Source: Lichtheimia corymbifera B2541 (taxonomy: Eukaryota; Mucoromycota; Mucoromycetes; Mucorales; Lichtheimiaceae). From it: a DNA stretch of 64,000 bases. Both the position numbers and the translations under genes were made by a program. Below, piece after piece: positions 52,350-61,934 of this stretch. Where the stretch lies: assembly GCA_000697475.1 (NCBI GenBank), contig JNEU01000912.1, positions 124,001 to 188,000 of the forward strand. Reading direction: 5' to 3'. The notes below the pieces were generated by a model. It was not told where the DNA came from, made no database searches, and saw only the letters and a list, made by a program, of their open reading frames with translations. How positions within the stretch are numbered: position 1 is the first letter of the stretch; each line of letters starts with the position of its first letter.

Positions 52350-55300
52350 TGCTATGCGTAAATAAAGCTGCTTCTATATGATGGCTATCTGTTGTTCATG
52401 TTGAAAAAGGCTGCAAGGTATGTTGCTGCAAGTAACCTGAGACAATGAAGTAAGACCTTGCTAATGGCAACTGCTGTTACGTCCGATCGTGGTAGTAGGA
52501 GTGCGCAAAAGCGTGTGTTATAGTAGAGTGACAGGAGTGTGAACGCTGCTGAGAGAATGGAGTAAAGGCCTTGCTAACAGCAACTGCTGCAATGTCAAGG
52601 CATTCGTGGCATTGACATGATGGGTTGAAGCAGGACAATCGTTCGCAAGTGGTGGTTGTTTATTTGTACTTGAATGGGAACAACAGTTGAGAATGGGAGA
52701 AAGAGGGAAGAGGCTGGGAGTGGAAGAAGTGGAAATTAAATTGGTCAGGCAGTCAGACATATATCCATATACACCGATATCAATGCATGATATTGAGGTT
52801 GCTCACCTTGACCCCAAACTTGCACACAATATGCTCCAAGACATACTGAACAACTTTGTATTAATAAAGAACCCACACTTCATTTGAAAATTTCGAAAGG
52901 TAGAGCACAATGTGGGATTGACTATAACGGATGAAAATTGGGAAAGCGCCGGATTTATGGAAAAGTCAATTAGTATGTATTACCTTGGGATTCCCCATCT
53001 CAAGCTTGAAACTTGGTAAGAAAGTTCTCTGAGTCATGCTGATAAACTCCATTCATTTAAAAACCGTATGCTTCATTATGATGATTCAATGAATCGGGCG
53101 GCCCAAATATAGGGAGACGATGGTCGGGCGGAACACTTGGCCAGGGCGCTGGGCGTCGACATGCTGATCAACTCCATTCATATTAAAGTCGCAGGCTTCA
53201 TTGTGAGAATTAAAATGGGAGCGTCGGATGATGAACGGACAGGTATATATGGAGTGTGGAGGGCCCCATAACCTTGAGATTGCCTATTTCGAACATGAAA
53301 CTTTCACACAATATGCTCATTGACATGCTGATCAACTTTGCCATAATAAAGAACTCATGCTTCATTTGAAAATCTTGAATGGGAGGATATAATGTGGGGT
53401 TTACTATGATGGGCGGAAATTCCATTCCCCGCCCGAATTCATGGAATGCCATTTAGTATGAATTTACCTTGGGATTGCCCATCTCGGAACTTGAAACTTG
53501 GTAAGAATGTTCTCTGAGTCATGCTGATCACCTCTATTCATTTAAAACCACAGGCTTCATTTGAGAACTTTAAATGCGAACGAACCAAATACAGCAGAGA
53601 CGATAGATGCATGGGAGTGTCTCCGCGATTATTGGCGAGCTTGATCGTGAAACTTCTACACAAGGTGCGCTTGACCCCACCGCGCAACTTTGTTCGATTG
53701 AAGGCCCCACGTTTCATTGTAAAGTTTAGAGTTACAGGCACCTTTATGTTTTTACATATGCTGTAAGCATGATGCTATATGGAGAGTGGTGTTTATTCAT
53801 TGTGAAGAATCATGCAAATGAGCTGTGTTGCACAAAGATGTCCGTCTGCATCTTCGGCTCTATCGGGGTCTACCTACTTGACAATGAACAAACACCACCT
53901 TTCATATAGCATTATGGTTACAGCATATGTAAAACATAAAGATGCCCATAACTAAAAATTCTACAATGAAACGTGGGGTCTTCAATCGAACAAAATTGCT
54001 CGTCGGGGTGAAGCGCACCTTGGGTGCAAGTTTCACGATCGTCGTGGCCATTCTCAGATTCACCCAATGTCACCACCAGCCAAAGTGGATCGTGGGTCGA
54101 CCTCTTGAATTTTTTTTCAACTTTGGCGGGTGGTGACATTGAGTGAATCTGAGAATGGTCACGACGATCATGAAACTTGCACCCAAGGTGCGCTTCACCC
54201 CGACGAGCAACTTTGCTCGATTGTAGACCCCACGTTTCATTGCAAAGTTTAGAGTTACAGGCACCTTTATGTTTTTACATATGATGTACGCGTAATGCTA
54301 TACGGAGAGTGGCGTTTGTTCAATGTGAAGTATCATGCAAATGAGATGTGTTGCACAAAGAAGTCCGTCTGCATCTTCGGCTCTATCGGGGTCCACCTAC
54401 TTAACAATGAACAAAGACCACTTGTCATATAGCATCACGTTTACAGCATATGGAAAACATGAAGGTGCCTGTAACTCCAAATTTCCATAATGATTTGTAG
54501 AGGCGTTATGAGAACGATATTGATCAGCATGCCCGAGAGCACCTCCTGGCCAAGTTTCGACGTCCCCACCAGCAATATCGGCGCGCACGGCCGTACACCC
54601 TATTTATGTTTCCATCCCTTCGTCGTCTCTCCTACATTCAAGATTTTCATAATGAACTCTGGGCACTTTATGAGAACGAAATTGCTCGGCGTGGTCGAAA
54701 GGATGTTGTGTGAAAGTTTCAGGTTTGAGGTGGGCAATCTCGGGGAGCAGGAGCGTCTACTCTACTTTTCTCTTACATTTGGCCTGGCCCGCATTCAAAA
54801 TGTTTATAATGAACCATGCGGTTTTAAATGAATGGAGTTGATCAGCATGTGCGAGAGTACCTTCTGACCAAGTCTCAAGTGCGAGATGGGGAATCTCAAG
54901 AAACTACATACTAATTGACTTTTTCATAAATCCGGCGCTTTCCCAATTTCCATCAGTTATAGTCAACCCCCCATTATGCTCTCCCATTCGAAATTTTCAA
55001 ATGAAATGTGGGTTCGTTATTAAGACAAAGTTGATCAGCATGACCTAGAGCACCTTCTGTGCAAGTTTCAGGTTCGAGAGAGGCAATCAAGGTCATGGAT
55101 CAATTTTACAGTGTGCAGGCAGTGCCTGATCTATTTAATTTCCACTTCTTCCACTCTCGGCTTCTTCCTTCTTTCTCCCATTCTCAACTGTTGCCCCCAT
55201 TCAAGTACAACTACCATCTGCAAACGATTGCCTAGCTTCCAATCCACCATGTCATTGCTACGAATATCTTGATCCGATTGTCTTGAGCTGAATGGCAAGC

Positions 55301-55610
55301 TCATGGCGTGTGCACCCACTTCAACACGCGCCTTTCTTGAACGCACACACGGTCTTGCACACTCCAATGTCACAATCAAACGAAACAGCATTCATTCCAG
55401 CAGTTAATATTAGCAATGAATTTATTGTCTCAAGCAGCGTTCACAAGCTTGTCACTCTACTACTACAACACGCTCCTCTGCCACAACCATCCCGTAACAG
55501 CAGCTTCCATTAGCAAGGTCTCCGTTGTCTCAAGTTACTTGCAGCCTCTTCACGTGGACAGCTGATAGCCATTGTATAAAAGCAGCTTTATTTACGGGCG
55601 GCAACTTGCA
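52350..55610. repeat. Long imperfect inverted repeat (foldback-like), centre near 53.97 kb
   Basis: The left part of the region is repeated in reverse complement on the right with many mismatches. Anchors: an AAAGCTGCTT block at 52365 with its complement near 55580; GGGTTGAAGCAGGACAATCG at 52621 with its complement at 55215-55255; AACAGTTGAGAATGGGAGAA at 52681 with its complement near 55175-55195; AACTTGCACACAATATG at 52817 with its complement near 55065; GCGCCGGATTTATGGAAAA at 52947 with its complement near 54920-54940. No transposase frame is visible. The structure resembles foldback or MITE-type elements, but the family is not recognised. Confidence 0.8.
53630..54530. repeat. Array of alternating palindromic units in the core of the foldback region
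   Basis: Three adjacent palindromes with centres near 53842, 54108 and 54362. The unit reads from AAGGTGCGCTT through CCCACGTTTCATTG and GGCACCTTTATG to TATGGAGAGTGG; it occurs as plus (about 53650-53790), minus (about 53880-54050), plus (about 54165-54330) and minus (about 54400-54530). The loop of the outer two is conserved: TGCATCTTCGGCTCTATCGG. Copies differ at roughly one base in six to ten by eye. No gene is present. Confidence 0.78.
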
Positions 55611-55639
55611 ATGATGCATACGATTTCTAATGGATGGCC

Positions 55640-57920
55640 CCATATCAGCTATCAAGTATCCCGCAATTCAAGCACTCTTCGCCTTGTTGAGCTGCACTGA
55701 AAATGACCAGGAAAGAGAGAGACCAACACACGGATGGAAAAGGAAGCATATCAGCAGCGATCATAGAGGCTCTTTCTTATTGGATCGCAACGGTTATGGA
55801 TGAATGGATGAATGAAATCAAGTGCAGTAACGTGGAATCCTGGAATGTTGCTTTGGCTACTTGGCTAGTCGTCAGCAGTAACGAACACGTGGATACGGCT
55901 GAGGATGATGATGGATTGGATGGCGTGGAAATGAGGGCTTATATCTTTGACAAGAGAGGATTTACCACCATGGGTGATATTGCAACATTCAAGTCAATGC
56001 ATGCAACAGCTACTTTTACAATCATGGATGAAGATGCTATCACGGCAGCAATCAACAATACAATGACACAACGACACCTGCTGATTCTTTGTGATTCACT
56101 GGTTGGCATCTGTAAGGAAAGGAAGGAGAGAAATTTGACGGCCGGAAGGGGAGATTGGATTATACCCAGATCATTGTATCGATACGCTCTTGTTCCTTCT
56201 GTCGTATTACATTCAAGCTTCATTGTTCATATGTTGATTAGACGATGGGTAGTGCCAATAACTGATTGTATACATGTTTAAATAGACGCTTTTATTTTCA
56301 ATGTTAAAATAAACCCATAGTAATGGTATCCAACAACCCTGCTTGTTACGGAAGCTTGATCCAATGTAAGCTTAAATCATTACGGCTAAGAAAGATGATG
56401 AGCTCTGTGGCACAAGTACATACATCATAATGCTTACCTATGACAACGGCCCTATCAGCATGATCAACCTTGTATGTATAGCCTTATATAAAAACGAACG
56501 CTAGAGGCAAACAATACCATTACCGCTCATAGTCTTGGGTGCACTGATCATTTATGCTTGTTAACCACACCACTATAGGTAGAACTTACTATTTAGGGAT
56601 TGTCTATCATGCACTCTTCACCAATAAGAACCATTCAAACCTTGCCCCTATTAGTTTTATTACACGAGTCCCTCTGCATCTTTTGTGCTATCAGGGTCAA
56701 GCTATTTAACAATGAACAAAGACCACTTGTCATACAGCATGCGTGCATAAAGAAATCATAAAGACAGTCATATTTCAAAACTTTACAATCAGACGGGACT
56801 CTTTCATACAACAAAGTTGCTCATCGGGGCCGAAATATCTTGTTCATTGTCAAGTAGGCTGACCCTGATAGAGCCGAAGATGCAGAGGGACGTGTTCGTG
56901 TAACAAGCCGACGAGACGGCAAGTGTTGAAGGGTCGATCTTATTGGTGGAGGGTGCATGACGGACGCTTTCTCCTATACTACGCCTATAGTAAGGTCCAC
57001 CTTTCTCATGTATAATATAGCGTTACCTGGAGATTGTCATAGATAAGCATGGTATGTTCATGTACTGGTGCCACATTGTATCACACCTCATCCTTTCTCG
57101 AATATAAATATAATGTTTTAAGCATACAATGAACCAAGCTTTCTTTATGAGACAAGTGGTATTGTTAACAATCATCGCTCTCCGATTTATTCTCTTTTCA
57201 ATACGAGCATTGGATGATTTACAATCCTTTTCACCTACCTATCCGCATGTGAACTAGGAAGCTTTAGCGAACAACACATACGATGATGCAAATGATCCGA
57301 TCCCCTTTTCCGACCTTCAAAATTATATATTCCCCCCATCAATCCATTAGACATCAATCGAGTGATCCACATCACGCACATATGAGCTGATGGCACGATA
57401 CCATTCAAATTGTATGTTGAATCCAATTTTCATTCAATAAAATCAAGTAATAATACCTTGTAGTGTGGATGTCTAGCAAGTAAATATGATAAAGGGCGAA
57501 GTGAATAAGATACGGGAGGTGAATCACATAGAGGCAACAGGATAATGGTGTCATTGTATTCTTGATTGCTGCCGTCATAGTTAGCATTCTTCGATGATGG
57601 CAAAATAGCTGCTGCATGTATTGAACCGAGTACTCCAATATCGTCCATGGCTGTACGACACTCTTTGTTAAAGATACAAGTTCGTTACTGAAATCCATCC
57701 AATCCATCATCATCCTCAGCCGTATCCACGCGACACAAGCATCGTTCCTGCTGACGACGCGCCAAGTAACCAAAGCAACATTCCTGGATTTGTCATCACT
57801 GTAGTTGATTCCATCCACCCATCCATAGCCATTCAATATTGCTGCTGATATGCTTTCTCTGCCATCCAGCTGTTGGTCTATCGCAGCTCAGCCGGTGAAG
57901 ATTGCTTGTATTGTGCAGTA
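55640..57920. repeat. Second long inverted repeat, centre near 56.79 kb
   Basis: The stretch 55660-56290 recurs in reverse complement at 57410-57920. Anchors are AAAGCATATCAGCAGC-like blocks near 55745 and 57848, GGATACGGCTGAGGATGATG at 55891 with its complement near 57707-57726, and GGCAGCAATCAA near 56045 with its complement near 57563-57575. The spacer contains another copy of the conserved loop pair (GCTATCAGGGTCAA near 56685 and its complement near 56870). Arms are diverged. Confidence 0.75.
55703..56281 (+). pseudogene. ORF-like repeat remnant (192 codons) with broken inverted copy at 57405-57836
   Basis: The open frame begins MTRKERDQHTDGKG and contains VALATWLVVSSNEHVDTAED, AAINNTMTQRHLLILCDS and a basic/hydrophobic end. 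The inverted copy on the minus strand (57405-57836) shares VALVTWRVVSRNDA and AAIKNTMT but shifts frame in between, so the similarity sits in several frames. I recognise no family. It is most likely a relic of a gene carried by the repeat, or non-coding repeat that happens to be open. Confidence 0.35.
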
Positions 57921-57929
57921 GTAGTTTAT

Positions 57930-58200
57930 GATTGATATGGAATTAACCATAGGGATCCGCATGTGGAAGCGAGTGTGTAGTACCAAGGGAGGCGGGTGTT
58001 GTAGTGGGGTGCACACGGCATGAACTTGCCATTCAGTCAAAGACAATCGAATCAAGACAAGTGTAGGATTGACATGATGGGTTGAAGCAGGACAATCGTT
58101 CGCAGGTTGTAATTGTACTTGAATGGGGCAACAGTTGGAAATGGGCGGGGGGAAGAGACAGGAAGCTGAGGGAGGAAGAAGTCTGGAAATTAACTAGATT
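57930..58200. repeat. Partial third copy of the foldback arm
   Basis: ATTGACATGATGGGTTGAAG followed by CAGGACAATCGTTCGCA (58067-58105), and then ACTTGAATGGGGCAACAGTTG (58118 on), repeat the left-arm sequence at 52610-52690 in the same orientation. Confidence 0.75.
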
Positions 58201-58204
58201 TGAA

Positions 58205-58555
58205 TGATATTTCTTTGTTTGAGCGTAACTCAGTCAAATCCTCTCAGATCAAAAAAGTTGAATTATGGGAATGACGAGCTGGAGCAGTACAATCGTTCGT
58301 ATGCAGCGGTTTGGGTAGCAGATGAGGATGGGAGGAATGGGCTATTAGCTGGCAGTTTATATAGTAACCATTAATTTAATTTTTGTGATATTGGATGGTA
58401 CTTCTTTGTTTGAGCGTAACTCAGTCAAATCTCCTCGGATCAAGAAAGTTGAATGATGGAACTGATGGGCTGGAGCGGTACAGTCGTTCGTATGCAGTGG
58501 TTTGGGCCATAATGACGAATGGGAGGAAGGGGTTATTAGCTGCCAATTTTTGACC
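58205..58555. repeat. Two direct repeats of about 155 bp
   Basis: Copy 1 covers about 58205-58365 and copy 2 about 58392-58552. Shared blocks: TTCTTTGTTTGAGCGTAACT, CAGTCAAATC, AAGTTGAAT, ACAATCGTTCGTATGCAG (ACAGTCGTTCGTATGCAG in copy 2), CGGTTTGGG, GGGAGGAA and TATTAGCTG. Identity is roughly 85 percent by eye. The block AATCGTTCG also links them to the foldback arms. Confidence 0.85.
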
Positions 58556-59185
58556 TGTTACTAAATGGTGTGCAAGCACATACTCAGCTTACATTATCGG
58601 GCTGCTTCCTTATGATGTATATGATGGATTAGCCGATTGACATCTTTTATGCTTTTCATATTGGCGGATGGTGTCAGTTTTCTTAGTTGTACATCATGGC
58701 TTGGCTTATACAAGAGCATCATAACAAACTATGGCGGATCAAGATGCTTCAACCTTTTCTTGAAACCAATCCCAAGCTTTGCGAGATAGCTTTTATGGAT
58801 GTATCGGCTGTCACAGTATACAATGATGTACGGAAGGCGCCTCCAGAGTATATCGGTTGGTGTATACGGATTATGCAAGGAGTAAAGTTTTCCACGTGGC
58901 AGGCTACAACTAGGTAACACTTTCAGCATGCACCCAAGGTTCCTTTCAATGGATCCTATCGACCACCATGTAACTAACAAGAGAAACATTGCTCTCTCAC
59001 CAACACAATCCCAATTTTATTGACCATTCTGAATGGGATGATCTTTATATATAGGTAAGCAGATAAGGGGAGGGGGAAGGATGCATTGTCAAGCCTTGCA
59101 TTGGTCGACGTGTCGGAATTTAAAGAGAATTACCTCTAAACATTCTCAAATGAAGCGCGTGTATACCAGGTTGTCTTTTGCAAGT
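58556..59185. other. Intergenic region upstream of the DNAJC11 homologue
   Basis: No gene is supported. The open frame at 58687-58917 has no recognisable feature. Confidence 0.45.
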
Positions 59186-61774
59186 ATGGATCCCTACTTG
59201 GACGCTCCCGAATCGCACTCCATTCCAGACGAGGAATTGGACGACGACACCTTGTTGCAACTGGAACAAGATCTTGCACCCAAGGCTTCTGATTATTATG
59301 GTGTCCTTAACGTTTCGAGAACGGTACGCAGTTGCTTTTTATGGAGAACAATAGCTGCGATCCACACCACTCAATGCTCACGGGTCATGTCAGGCAACCG
59401 AAGACGAAATCAAGGATGCTTACAAGAAACTCTGTCGATTCTTCCATCCGGACAAGGTAAAAGCGATTGTTCATTACAATAAGAACAAGCTAACACTATT
59501 TTACTTGCAGCACAACGACCCTAACAACAAAAAGGTGGCAGAAGCACGGTTCCAAGTCATTCAAACAGCTTATGAAGGTATAACTAATGATGTTAGTTGC
59601 TTTATTGACTATGGATGACTAAAGGAGTATGGTATAGTGCTCAGTGATCCTATCAAACGAGCTATTTATGATACATATGGCGAGGAAGGTCTCAATGCAA
59701 AGTGGGAAGTAGGACCCAAGTACAAGACATCCGAAGAGGTATATATATATATATGCAGAGGATGAGTATGGGTGGGTTTGGATGGATACAGATCAGAGCC
59801 GAATATGAAAAGAAGGAACGCTTGCAACGAGAACAAGAATTGGAGAATTTGGTACGATCCCGTGGCGAATTCCAGCTTAATCTCAATGCGACTGGTGTAT
59901 TCGATCCCTATGACAACCACCTATCGCCCCCAAAAGGAGAGGTCCCCTGCATGCATTGACCAAAACACAGATTCAGCAATTGTTTATGCGACATACATTC
60001 GAGGTATATATGTAAAAAGTGAATTGGATTAAAGCAGTAATGTTTATTGATATCTTTTTATGTAGTCTCAAATTGGTGCACAGACACGAGCTATCATTGG
60101 AGGATCCATGTTGTCAAGAAATGGTATGGGAGGCGGCAACTTGATGGGTACAATCCGTCATACAGTATCACCAAAGCTTTGGGGAGAAGTAAGTATCACG
60201 TCAATGTATACAAAACAAAGGGCGGTTATTCACTCGATTGTTTAATAGTTAAGCACATCGTTCCTACATCCAAGGGTGGTCACACTTAAATCATATTACA
60301 GCATGTCCACTGATAGGAATAGGAGGCTAATTAACTTTGTAGCTTTGTGAATACTGTGGCACAAACCCGTACTCCATATGCTCCACCTATTTTGACGGTT
60401 ACTGCTGGTCGACGTCTATACGCCACGACAACAGGCTATGTGACCTACTCACGCAAAATGGACAAGTCTTCTGTGGCATTGGGTCTTGCCGGTGGTCAAA
60501 AGACGAGCAGCTACAGTGTTGAATTACAGGTAACACAAAAAGGGATGGCTGCATGAATATGGGGACGCAAGTTGAAGATCGACCCAAAGGCCTAAACAAA
60601 TATTTCTATTCCATAGACTGGTATTCTATCATCTCATATTGCTTGTGAATATACACGCAAGCTACCCAATCAGGTGCAACTTCGTCTTTCGGGAGCCTTG
60701 TCCACAGCAGGTGGCATCACAGCAAGCATTGGCAGTGATCACAAAGTCAGTAAACATACTCGATTTGGCATGTCACTTGAGTGTGGTCTTCCTTCCGGTG
60801 TTCAAGTCAAATTCCGGTAAGTTTGTATCTGAAAATAGAAAGTGACGGCATCATGCGTTTGAAGCCTTGTCAGCTGATCCATCCCTTTGTAGAATTGCTC
60901 GTCTTGGCCAAAAGTTTGTTTTGCCTATTATTCTCTCCACCGAGTTTGATCTTCAACTGGCCTTCTTTGGTGCTGTTGTACCTGTATCGATTGCAGTAGC
61001 ATTGGATCAACTCCTTCTCCAACCCCGACGAAGAAAGCAAATCAAAGAGTAAGTGTACATGAGGCATGGGTGTTATATATATATATATATATATATGTGG
61101 GTGGGTGTTCATTGTTTATGCAATGTAGGAAAATTGCCCAACTACGTGAGCAACATGCTGAATATCTGGAAACCCGAAAGCAAGAAGCATTAGAAGGACA
61201 ACAATTAATGATGGAGATTGCTGCACGCAAAAAGAGACAAGAGGAAAAGAAGCAAGATGGTGAGTATTAAAAAACTTAAAGTGTGGATGGATGCAAGGGG
61301 AACTAATTCGCAATGGCAACCAATAGGCCTTATTATTGTCAAGGCATGGTACGGTTGCCTGGATAATGTTGATTTTGAAAGCGACGAGTTGCCTGAAGAA
61401 GTTATTGATGTCACTGTGGTTGTCCAAGCATTGGTGAATGAATCACGGGTAACGATCCCTGGAGGACATTCCAAGGTTAGTGATGTGAAGAGCATATGAT
61501 AGTAGAAATGATCTAATTGGTGTTATCAATAGACCAATATCCTTGGTTTCTATGACCCATGTCTTGGCGAACGTAAACAACTTCGAGTACATTATCGATT
61601 CCAGCATCGTCTGCACACTGCTACAGTAGAAGATAAATCGCCACTGATATGCCCTATGCGATGTAAGTAGGATCAAGTGATGTGGGGGGTGGAAAAGGTG
61701 TGGGTGGATCTGCAGATCTGTGAAGAAATACTAAAAGTGCAACACGACTTCCTTGTTTAGCACACATTGTTTAG
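59186..61774 (+). CDS. DNAJC11-like J-domain protein (mitochondrial cristae)
   Basis: Multi-exon gene with the whole DNAJC11 layout: J domain first (DYYGVLNVSRT, EDEIKDAYKKLCRFFHPDK with HPD, QTAYEVLSDPIKRAIYDTYG), then the RAEYEKKERLQREQELENL coil, VFDPYDN, a beta-rich middle (RAIIGGSMLSRNGMGGGNLM, SPKLWGE), LTVTAGRRLYATTTGYVTYS, SGALSTAGGITASIGSDHKV, one hydrophobic span, a coil (REQHAEYLETRKQEALEG), and the C-terminal DUF3395 domain GLIIVKAWYGCLDNVDFES, VVVQALVNESRVTI, NILGFYDPCLGERKQLRVHY. Animal DNAJC11 binds MICOS and the outer membrane. The start is set at 59186 (MDPYLDAPE); 59150 is an in-frame alternative. Defects: a one-base slip near 59926-59941, and a 26-nt gap at 60317-60342 lacking a GT donor after the exon 60249-60316. 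Confidence 0.9.
61073..61096. repeat. (TA)n microsatellite in a DNAJC11 intron
   Basis: About 12 TA units in the intron preceding the exon that begins with KIAQLREQHAEY. Confidence 0.85.
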
Positions 61775-61934
61775 AGACAGTCTTGTAAAAATAAAACGTG
61801 TTACACACACACAGAGCTCATGGTTTGCTTGTTTTCCCAAGAAGAACAAATGCATCAACAACTTGATTTCATTTTTCACACCTTTCTTTTTCCCTTTTCT
61901 TTGTGTGTGCGTGGGCAACAATATTGGAATTGGC

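Noticed and set aside
52350..58555. CRISPR array or retrotransposon interpretation of the repeat cluster
   Set aside because: Repeats are long, inverted and irregular rather than short and evenly spaced; no reverse transcriptase, integrase or long terminal repeats are visible, and the genome is clearly eukaryotic.
58687..58917. 76-codon frame beside the repeat cluster
   Set aside because: No family, no partner exons; lies in repeat-flanking sequence.
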